From NCBI GenBank assembly GCA_030832085.1, contig JAURJU010000027.1, forward strand, positions 1 through 64,000: 64,000 nt of DNA, in the 5' to 3' direction. The position numbers were made by a program, and so were the translations under genes. Position 1 is the stretch's first letter, and the number at the start of each line of letters is the position of its first letter. The DNA comes from Chitinophagales bacterium (lineage in GTDB: Bacteria; Bacteroidota; Bacteroidia; Chitinophagales; Chitinophagaceae). The notes under the pieces are model-generated. The model was not told the origin of the DNA. It saw only the letters and a program-made list of their open reading frames with translations, and ran no database searches. Below, piece after piece: positions 45,720-53,053 of this stretch.

Positions 45720-46889
45720 TCATTCATCTTCATCAGACTGAATGCCATAACCCTTGAAAATTCCTGCAATTTTCTTTGCCTGGTAAATGCTTCGGTTGAA
45801 CTTATTGCCCAAGACAATGATGGCTGTCGAATCAGCAGGAAGACGGCTGAACACAGTATTGTTGCCATGCCACCATCCATTGTGGTAAATGATCTTTTTT
45901 CCAGTCGGCATTTCGACCAGACGCCATCCCAAACCATAATTCCTTGTTCCCCGTCTTTCGTAACTGTAACCTTTGTAAGCCTCCTCAAGTGTTTTGGCAG
46001 AGAAGATTTTTCCCTGGGAAAGGGCAATATCCCATTTCATCATGTCCCTGGGTGTACTGTAAATATTTTTATCACCATAAACCGCATCAAGAAACATCAA
46101 AGGCTCCTTTTGGTTATTGAACCGGTAGGAGGGGAGCACGGATTCGGCCATCTCAATACCAAAAACGAAACTATTGCTCATTCCCAGTGGTTTGAAGAAA
46201 ACTTGCTCCAAATATTCAGAAAAAGCAAGTTTGGTTACTTTCTCAATAATCAATGCCAGCAAAGCATAATTGGTATTGCAATAGTCGAAATAAGCATCCG
46301 CTCTACCAGGTTTTAATTTTTCTGGATTGGATATCAACATTTGTAAAATGTCTTCGTTTGTGAGGAAGCGTTTGGCATCCCAACCCATTTTTTCAGCAAA
46401 ATGGACATAATTGGGCAAACCACTGCGGTGGCTCAGCAGGTTCCTGATGGTAATGGATGGAAAAGGGAACCCCGTTAGGTATTGGCCTACAGGGTCATCC
46501 AGCAAAAGCAAATTGCTTTCCCAAAGCTTGAGCACAGCCATTGCAGTGAAAGTTTTGGAAACTGAGGCAAGGTGAAAAGCAGTATTTGAATCAATGGCCT
46601 CTCCACGCAATACATTTTCTAATCCAACATATTTTTCAAAAACGATTTTTCCATTTCTTGCAACCAGTATGGCTCCGTTGAACCGAGAACGGATTAGCTT
46701 TTCCTCGTAAAATCGCTCACTGGATTTCCTCAAAGCAACATCTGTTTCGGTAAAGGCTGCATTTACCGGAACTGGTTCAATGACAATGGCAGGTTCTGAC
46801 GGAATAGAGAACAAGGAATACCTGTCAACGCCATAAAATATGGCAGCAAATGCCACGAACAATAAAATGAAAAGTTTAAATCTCTGCAT
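45720..46889 (-). CDS. Serine hydrolase, beta-lactamase/PBP class C fold
   Basis: Exported or membrane-anchored hydrolase of 389 residues. An N-terminal helix (LFILLFVAFAAIFYGVDRYS) precedes the class C domain with the SxxK motif in LASVSKTFTAMAVLKLW and the YxN motif in DYCNTNYALLALI. IIYHNGWWHGNNTVFS replaces the usual C-terminal KTG-type motif. The family includes carboxypeptidases, esterases and amidases; the substrate is unknown. Divergent from serA with 66 bp between the starts. Confidence 0.9.
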   Translation of the reverse strand: MQRFKLFILLFVAFAAIFYGVDRYSLFSIPSEPAIVIEPVPVNAAFTETDVALRKSSERFYEEKLIRSRFNGAILVARNGKIVFEKYVGLENVLRGEAIDSNTAFHLASVSKTFTAMAVLKLWESNLLLLDDPVGQYLTGFPFPSITIRNLLSHRSGLPNYVHFAEKMGWDAKRFLTNEDILQMLISNPEKLKPGRADAYFDYCNTNYALLALIIEKVTKLAFSEYLEQVFFKPLGMSNSFVFGIEMAESVLPSYRFNNQKEPLMFLDAVYGDKNIYSTPRDMMKWDIALSQGKIFSAKTLEEAYKGYSYERRGTRNYGLGWRLVEMPTGKKIIYHNGWWHGNNTVFSRLPADSTAIIVLGNKFNRSIYQAKKIAGIFKGYGIQSDEDE

Positions 46890-46902
46890 CGCAGTGCTTA
46901 AG

Positions 46903-46933
46903 TTGGAAACGGAGCAATAAGTTGTTAAATTTG
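46903..46933 (+). promoter_or_regulatory. Promoter of serA (TTG-N20-TAAATTTG)
   Basis: TTG at 46903-46905, 20-bp spacer, and an exact -7 element TAAATTTG at 46926-46933. The ATG follows after 22 bp. The most complete Bacteroidota promoter in the window. Confidence 0.6.
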
Positions 46934-46955
46934 TTTAAATCTACAGATATAAAAA

Positions 46956-48194
46956 ATGGTTAATCTAAACAAAACCAGTTACCCCAAAGATAAGATCAAG
47001 ATTTTAATGCTTGAAAATATTAGTGATGCCGCCATAAAAGTATTTAGGGATGCAGGCTACACTGACATAAAAAAAATAGGTGGCGCCCTGTCGGAGGATC
47101 AATTGATCAATGAGGTCAAGCATGTTCACATGCTTGGCATCAGGTCCAAAACACAAATCACGGAAAAGGTTTTGCAACATGCAGAAAAGCTACAGGCAAT
47201 TGGATGTTTTTGTATAGGCACCAACCAGGTCAATTTGGCCGCTGCCAGAAAAAAAGGAGTGGTGGTTTTCAATGCCCCCTATAGCAATACACGCTCTGTT
47301 GCCGAATTGGTGATGGGAGCTTCCATCATCTTGATTAGAAAAATCCTTGACAAAAACAAGGCTGCACATGAAGGACAATGGAACAAGGATGCCAAAGGCA
47401 GCTTTGAAATAAGAGGTAAAACTTTGGGCATAATAGGGTATGGAAATATAGGTTCCCAAGTGAGCATACTTGCAGAAGCCCTGGGAATGAAAGTCATTTT
47501 TTACGATGCAGTTACCAAATTACCCCTTGGAAATGCGGAGTCAAGGAAAACGCTCAAGGAGGTTGTCTCAAAAGCCGATATTGTCACGCTGCACGTTCCA
47601 GAAACGCAGCAGACAAAAAACATGATCAACAAAAGCCTGCTCAAGCAATTTAAAAAAGGTTCAATCCTCATCAATTATGCCCGTGGAGAGGTCGTCGATC
47701 TTGATGCTTTGCGCAGCGCGCTCTTGGATGGACAACTCTCAGGTGCAGCCATTGATGTTTTTCCTGTTGAACCGGAAAAAAATGGCGATCCTTTCAGCAC
47801 GCCATTGCAGAACTTATCCAATGTTTTGCTGACGCCCCATGTGGGTGGGTCAACTGAAGAGGCCCAATACAATATTGGTGAGGATGTCAGTGCCAAATTG
47901 TTGCAGTATCTTGAAATGGGAGCAACAACAGGATCACATACTGTGCCAGAATTGAGCCTTTCACCACAAGAGGGAACTCACCGCATTTTACACATTCACT
48001 CCAATGTCCCTGGAGTTTTGTCGGAAATCAACAGCACTTTGTCTGCCAATAAAATCAATATTTTAGGGCAATACCTGAAAACAAATGATGAGATCGGCTA
48101 TGTAGTGTTGGACATAGATAAAAAACTATCCAAAAATGCCGTCCAGTTGCTCAGGCAAGTAAAGGAAACCCTAAAAGTCAGGCTTTTATATTGA
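46956..48194 (+). CDS. serA: D-3-phosphoglycerate dehydrogenase with ACT domain
   Basis: First step of serine synthesis, oxidising 3-phosphoglycerate with NAD. The 412-residue protein matches the short E. coli type. The NAD motif is LGIIGYGNIGSQVSILAEALG, with RGEVVDLDALRSAL and the catalytic His in LLTPHVGGSTEEAQ. The ACT domain (residues about 340-412, HRILHIHSNVPGVLSEINST) suggests serine feedback. A good promoter precedes it, and the kinase gene follows after 4 bp. Confidence 0.97.
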   Translation: MVNLNKTSYPKDKIKILMLENISDAAIKVFRDAGYTDIKKIGGALSEDQLINEVKHVHMLGIRSKTQITEKVLQHAEKLQAIGCFCIGTNQVNLAAARKKGVVVFNAPYSNTRSVAELVMGASIILIRKILDKNKAAHEGQWNKDAKGSFEIRGKTLGIIGYGNIGSQVSILAEALGMKVIFYDAVTKLPLGNAESRKTLKEVVSKADIVTLHVPETQQTKNMINKSLLKQFKKGSILINYARGEVVDLDALRSALLDGQLSGAAIDVFPVEPEKNGDPFSTPLQNLSNVLLTPHVGGSTEEAQYNIGEDVSAKLLQYLEMGATTGSHTVPELSLSPQEGTHRILHIHSNVPGVLSEINSTLSANKINILGQYLKTNDEIGYVVLDIDKKLSKNAVQLLRQVKETLKVRLLY

Positions 48195-48198
48195 GAAC

Positions 48199-49227
48199 AT
48201 GACCGGCAATACGTTATTATCCCAATTCTTTACAGATAGCGATGCATACCATATTCAAGCCTTTGGCAATGGGTTGATACACAAGACATTTACTGTATCC
48301 CGGTCAGGTGATCCTGATTTTATCCTACAGGAAATCAATACATTGGTTTTTAAAACCCCGAAAGATATTTCGTACAACCTTGAAGCACTATCCGGTTTTC
48401 TGCGTGAACAAGGCAGAGATGTTTTTTTCCCAAGCCCTATTCCAACATTGGATGGCAACCCTTATGCAACTGAAGCTGGTGTTTATTTCAGGTTGACCCC
48501 ATTTGTGAAAGGAACCCATACAGAAGATGCATGTACCACAGTCGAACAAGCATATGAGGCTGCTTTTCAATTTGGAAAATTTACTGCTGCATTCAAGGGA
48601 ATGGATGTAAGTACCTTAAGGCCGACAATTTCCCGTTTTCATGACCTGGCATTCAGGTGGGAACAATTTTGTGAAGCAATGAAAAAGGGAGACCCATCAA
48701 GAATCAGCCATGCATCAACCCAAATCAGACAGATAGAGGATGATTACTCAATTGTTTCAAGATACCAAGCAATTTTATCGTCTTCTGAATTTATCCAAAG
48801 GGTCACCCACCATGACACCAAAATCAACAATGTTCTTTTGAATGAGGAGGGGAAAGGTGTTTGTGTAATTGATCTCGATACTGTCATGTCTGGACTGCTG
48901 ATCAGTGACTTGGGAGACATGTTCAGAACCTATCTCTCCCCCGGAAATGAGGAAGAGGTTGATCTTTCAAAGGTTTTTGTCAGGCCAGCGTTTCATGCAG
49001 CAATCATAGAGGGATATCTTGAAAGCATGAGAGATCAACTCCACCAGGAGGAACTGAATGCTATAAATTATGCAGGCGAATTCATGATATACATGCAGGC
49101 TTTGCGCTTTTTAACAGACTATCTGATGGGTGATCAATATTATGGCATTCGATATCCCTTGAACAATTACAACAGAACCATCAACCAACTGGCCTTGCTG
49201 GACCAATACAAAGCGGTGACGCGTTGA
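48199..49227 (+). CDS. APH-fold sugar kinase (NahK-like phosphotransferase)
   Basis: Kinase of 342 residues with the aminoglycoside-phosphotransferase fold. The catalytic loop is THHDTKINNVLLNEEGK (HxDxxxxN) and the metal motif is CVIDLDTVMSGLLISDLGD. The N-terminal QAFGNGLIHKTFTV with PDFILQEINTLVFK carries the ATP-binding Lys/Gln region seen in N-acetylhexosamine 1-kinase (NahK) homologues; I infer a GlcNAc/GalNAc-type kinase but cannot exclude another small alcohol. It follows serA by 4 bp, and the cytochrome operon converges on it. Confidence 0.75.
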   Translation: MTGNTLLSQFFTDSDAYHIQAFGNGLIHKTFTVSRSGDPDFILQEINTLVFKTPKDISYNLEALSGFLREQGRDVFFPSPIPTLDGNPYATEAGVYFRLTPFVKGTHTEDACTTVEQAYEAAFQFGKFTAAFKGMDVSTLRPTISRFHDLAFRWEQFCEAMKKGDPSRISHASTQIRQIEDDYSIVSRYQAILSSSEFIQRVTHHDTKINNVLLNEEGKGVCVIDLDTVMSGLLISDLGDMFRTYLSPGNEEEVDLSKVFVRPAFHAAIIEGYLESMRDQLHQEELNAINYAGEFMIYMQALRFLTDYLMGDQYYGIRYPLNNYNRTINQLALLDQYKAVTR

Positions 49228-49232
49228 CGGTT

Positions 49233-50627
49233 TTACCCGGTCTTTTTCTGAAAAATGGTATCGGTTGTTGCTGGCTTCATTGAATCTCCAAAATTCATTT
49301 TAATGGAATTGCCTGTTCTTTCTATATCCAAACGATCTTGAGGAGTAATTTTTGTTCCTTGCAGGTAAAGCTGTTTCAAATTTGCAAGTTTGAACAATTG
49401 TCTTGTGCCCGCAGCAGTGACATTGGTAGAAACAATGTTGAGGTATTCCAATTGTTTCATGGCAAGCAACTGCTGAATTGTAAGATCAGTTATATCAGTA
49501 TGGTCCAACCATAATTTTTCAACATTTTTCAATTTCTCCAAGCGCTTTAAGTCAACATCAGTAGCTTTTGTAAAAGAAAGTTTCAATTCAACAATGTTCT
49601 CTTCGATGCGGGATAGCGGTTCAAAGGCTTCCTTGAATGGAACCTCTAGGTTATAAGCCGTGAGCCGCAGATGGTTGTCGTTTTTTGAGACAGGTGAGAG
49701 AACCCATCCCATTTTTTCCAATACTAGTTTTGTAGCTTGGTCTATTGGCTCAACTGCAGGCCTTTGCTTGAAGACATCTTTGGATTCAGATGAATTGTTT
49801 TCCTTGAAACTGTTCAGGGATTTTATGATTCGCTCATCAGGCTTCAAGGCAACAACGGATTTTGCATAAGAAGCCCCGGTATTGATCCACCATCGAAATA
49901 TTTCTTTCTCTGCGTCTGTGAGTTGTTCCTTCTCTTTTGGAGGCATATGGTGCTCATCAATGTCATCCAATAAAATTCGTCTGATCAATTCACTTTTACG
50001 AGGTTCACTGGTGTTGATAATTTTTCCACTTTTCCCTCCTGCCGCAATCCACTCCTGGGCATCAAGCCTTAATTTCCCTTTTTGCTTTTCTGCGCCATGG
50101 CATTGAACACATTTCTGGTTCAGTGTGTATTGAACAATATCCTTGTAAACAACAGCTCGATTGATATCGGTAAAGGACAATGCATCGTTTGACGGTTGAC
50201 TTGGTTGTAAAAGTCCTGCTGTCAAAAAATCTTCGCCGTGGGTAAGAGCACCTCCCTGGTGACCTGTCCAGACAAGCATTGACAGCAACAAGGCCAATGA
50301 TAAAAATTGAACATAACGCCTGATCAGTAACTTTTCCCTAAACAATAAATAAAGAACAAACAGAAGGGTAGTAGCAATGGCGGTCCACTGGTGGTTGCTT
50401 ACGCGGTCTTCATTGTTGCTGCCTTCCAGCGAAAGACAATACCCAGTGACCAATGACAGAATTGCTGTTATGATTCCTGCAAGGAGCATAAATTTCAGGG
50501 AAGCCAATAGAAATTTAAATCGCTCCGCGCTTGCAATGGCTTCCATAAAAAGTACAAGTGTAAAAATGCCAATGGGCAAGTGTACCAATACGGGGTGAAA
50601 TCTTCCGATCAAATCAATCATGTTCAT
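49233..50627 (-). CDS. DUF2231 membrane domain - cytochrome c - LRR fusion protein
   Basis: Protein of 464 residues with three parts. The N-terminal DUF2231 domain (HPVLVHLPIGIFTLVLFMEA, four helices to about residue 121) is followed by a heme c site QKCVQCHGAEKQKGK at residues 171-185, with a distal MPP segment HHMPPKEKEQLTDAEKEI (planctomycete-type cytochrome). The last part, from about 340 to 445, is leucine-rich-repeat-like (KLWLDHTDITDL, YLNIVSTNVTAAG, QLYLQGTKITPQ). Probably anchored in the inner membrane with the heme and LRR in the periplasm. Last gene of the six-gene operon, 10 bp after the TIM-barrel gene. Confidence 0.85.
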   Translation of the reverse strand: MNMIDLIGRFHPVLVHLPIGIFTLVLFMEAIASAERFKFLLASLKFMLLAGIITAILSLVTGYCLSLEGSNNEDRVSNHQWTAIATTLLFVLYLLFREKLLIRRYVQFLSLALLLSMLVWTGHQGGALTHGEDFLTAGLLQPSQPSNDALSFTDINRAVVYKDIVQYTLNQKCVQCHGAEKQKGKLRLDAQEWIAAGGKSGKIINTSEPRKSELIRRILLDDIDEHHMPPKEKEQLTDAEKEIFRWWINTGASYAKSVVALKPDERIIKSLNSFKENNSSESKDVFKQRPAVEPIDQATKLVLEKMGWVLSPVSKNDNHLRLTAYNLEVPFKEAFEPLSRIEENIVELKLSFTKATDVDLKRLEKLKNVEKLWLDHTDITDLTIQQLLAMKQLEYLNIVSTNVTAAGTRQLFKLANLKQLYLQGTKITPQDRLDIERTGNSIKMNFGDSMKPATTDTIFQKKTG

Positions 50628-50637
50628 TTTCCTTGTT

Positions 50638-51546
50638 TCAACTGTATCTTTTTCGCAAAGTATTCATCATGTACCTGTTGATGTCCCATTGGTCAGAAAC
50701 AGGTTGTGCTGTGAATGGGAGTGTTTGCATATAATTGGCTGGTCCAAATTCTGTCAGTATAGTAATGGTTTTGCCTTCTTTTCTTTTTCGCGAAACAATC
50801 CTGTCCCACCATTGCATGTGCGCATCAACTTCATTTTTCCATTCCGGTGCCCTTGGATCGTTTACCTGAGGGCCCTCAGCATGTCCAACCCTTGCATGGA
50901 TATGTTCTGCCCTGTTCAAAGCAGCAGCAACATTCGTTTGCTGGTCAGACAGCAATCCTTCATGAACATTGCACCAATGGGAGATGTCCAGTGTAAGCTT
51001 CAGCCCTTCCAAAGCATCTATAAACTTGCTGGTTACATGTGCTGCAAATAGGGCCCTGCCGCGGTGTGTTTCATGGTAAATCGGAATACCGGTTTCATCA
51101 GACCTTTTTATGGTATACTTCATCATTTCAAGGTTCTGTTCAAATTCAAAATGATCCCGGCCAGAATGACAATTGATATAGATGGGCTTCATGGATATGG
51201 CCCTTTCAATGGCTGCAAAAAATTGTTTTTTGTGGATTGACGGGTTTGAATCCGACCCACCTGTCAACAACCCAAGCTTGAGTCCATATTTCACAACTGC
51301 AGCATTCAATTCATTCATTTCATTTTGCGAATTTGGCACCCAAACCTCAATACCATCGTAACCATCCCTCTTGGCTGCTGAACAGAAATCTGTCAGGTTT
51401 GATTTGAATCCCCAGTTGGTGGCCATGAAAACCAAATCAGCTGGGGGATGCGACAAATCATGGCTTGGAAAAGGTGCCAATCCCGGAAGCATCATTGATC
51501 CGGTGAACATGGAGCCATTTTTCAAAAAATCTCTTCTGTTTCCCAT
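50638..51546 (-). CDS. Sugar phosphate isomerase/epimerase-like TIM-barrel protein, Tat signal
   Basis: AP_endonuc_2 / xylose-isomerase-like barrel of 302 residues. A twin-arginine type leader (MGNRRDFLKNGSMFTGSMML) suggests export folded, perhaps with a metal. Metal-site segments are YDGIEVWVPNSQNEM, YINCHSGRDHFEFEQ, YHETHRGRALFAAH and LDISHWCNVHEGLL. Substrate unknown; homologues often act on sugars. Sits 8 bp after the DUF1501 gene. A periplasmic location for a sugar isomerase-like enzyme fits extracellular glycan work. Confidence 0.85.
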   Translation of the reverse strand: MGNRRDFLKNGSMFTGSMMLPGLAPFPSHDLSHPPADLVFMATNWGFKSNLTDFCSAAKRDGYDGIEVWVPNSQNEMNELNAAVVKYGLKLGLLTGGSDSNPSIHKKQFFAAIERAISMKPIYINCHSGRDHFEFEQNLEMMKYTIKRSDETGIPIYHETHRGRALFAAHVTSKFIDALEGLKLTLDISHWCNVHEGLLSDQQTNVAAALNRAEHIHARVGHAEGPQVNDPRAPEWKNEVDAHMQWWDRIVSRKRKEGKTITILTEFGPANYMQTLPFTAQPVSDQWDINRYMMNTLRKRYS

Positions 51547-51554
51547 ACAATGTT

Positions 51555-53045
51555 TTATGCGATGATTGGATCAATGGGCTTGCCGAACACATCCGTGAGC
51601 CTGAATGGCCTGCCTTGAAATTGATAGGTGAGTTGCTCATGGTCAAAGCCCAGTTGCTTTAAAATGGTGGCTTGAACATCGTAAACGGAAACCTTACCAT
51701 CAATGGCATTGTAACCAATAGGGTCTGTTTCACCATAACTGAATCCACCTTTTATACCCCCGCCGGCCATCCACATGCTGAAAGCATCTGCATGATGGTC
51801 ACGGCCCTTGAAACTGTTCTGTTTTCCATCCCTGTTTTCCTGCATCGGAGTTCGACCAAATTCACCTCCCCAGACAACCAATGTTTCCTCCAGCAACCCT
51901 CTTTGTTTCAGGTCCAACAGGAGTGCAGATACCGCTTTGTCGGTTTGTAAACATTTGCCAATAAACCCCTTGTCAAGGGCTGTATCCTCACCAGTGCCGT
52001 GGCTGTCCCATCCCCAATCAAACAGCTGCACGAAACGCACCCCTTTTTCTACAAGTTTTCTCGCCAGCAATGCATTGTTTGCAAAGGATTCTTCACCAGG
52101 CTTTGTTCCATACATTTCATGGATATATGCAGGTTCATCCGCAATGTTCATGACATCCGGAACGGCAATTTGCATTTTGAAAGCCATCTCATATTGTGAG
52201 ATCCTGGAGAGGATTTCAGGATCCTTGTACTCTGTATATGCAAGCTCATTGACATGATTGATTGCTTCAATGGAAGCCTTGCGCATGTCGCGGTCAAATC
52301 CGTTTGGATCTTTCAGGAACAGAACAGGATCACCTTCCGACCGGCATTGAACACCCTGGTAAACAGATGGCAGGAACCCACTTCCCCAAATGCTCTTTCC
52401 AGCATCCGGATTTCTTCCACCCGATGTAAGCACCACAAATCCAGGCAAATTGCTGTTTTCGGAACCAAGTCCATATGTCACCCAAGAACCCATGCTGGGC
52501 CTTCCAAGGCGCGGGGTTCCACAATGCATGAGCAATTGTGCTGGAGCATGATTGAATTGGTCCGTATTAACCGCTTTCAGAATTGAAACATCGTCAATAA
52601 CTTGCTGAAAGTGGGGGAGGTTGTCGGATAACCAGAGCCCGCTTTGGCCATACTGTTTAAAATTGGCCTGAGGACCAAGCAATTTCGGAACGCCCCGGAT
52701 GAAAGCAAATTTTTTACCTTGAATAAAAGAATCTGGACAATCCAGTCCATCCATTTTTTGCAATTCAGGCTTGTAATCAAACATTTCCAATTGCGAGGGT
52801 GCCCCTGCCATGTGTAAAAATATCACAGACTTGGCCTTTCCTTGAAAATGGGGTGACCTGGGCGAAAGTGGATTGTAGCCTATGGAGTTTTCATCTTCAT
52901 TGGCAGAAAACAGGTTGCAGCCATCCAAGACAGAACCCAATGCCATCATTCCCATTCCTGTTCTGCATTTACCCAAAAAATGCCTTCTGGTTTGGTAGGA
53001 TAGGGCTGTTGTCTGTGCCTCTTGGTGTATTTTTTCTTTTGTCAT
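51555..53045 (-). CDS. DUF1501 protein (sulfatase/phosphatase-like fold), Tat signal
   Basis: Exported 496-residue protein. A twin-arginine motif (QTRRHFLGKCRTGMGMM, Arg 20-21) is followed by the DUF1501 domain, a relative of the alkaline phosphatase/sulfatase superfamily. Segments VIFLHMAGAPSQLEMFDYKP, LFDWGWDSHGTGED and GGEFGRTPMQENRDGKQN followed by GRDHHADAFS carry the likely metal ligands. Families of this kind almost always pair with PSD1 cytochromes, as here. Function unproven. Eight base pairs separate it from each neighbour in the operon. Confidence 0.88.
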   Translation of the reverse strand: MTKEKIHQEAQTTALSYQTRRHFLGKCRTGMGMMALGSVLDGCNLFSANEDENSIGYNPLSPRSPHFQGKAKSVIFLHMAGAPSQLEMFDYKPELQKMDGLDCPDSFIQGKKFAFIRGVPKLLGPQANFKQYGQSGLWLSDNLPHFQQVIDDVSILKAVNTDQFNHAPAQLLMHCGTPRLGRPSMGSWVTYGLGSENSNLPGFVVLTSGGRNPDAGKSIWGSGFLPSVYQGVQCRSEGDPVLFLKDPNGFDRDMRKASIEAINHVNELAYTEYKDPEILSRISQYEMAFKMQIAVPDVMNIADEPAYIHEMYGTKPGEESFANNALLARKLVEKGVRFVQLFDWGWDSHGTGEDTALDKGFIGKCLQTDKAVSALLLDLKQRGLLEETLVVWGGEFGRTPMQENRDGKQNSFKGRDHHADAFSMWMAGGGIKGGFSYGETDPIGYNAIDGKVSVYDVQATILKQLGFDHEQLTYQFQGRPFRLTDVFGKPIDPIIA

Positions 53046-53053
53046 TTTTTGAT

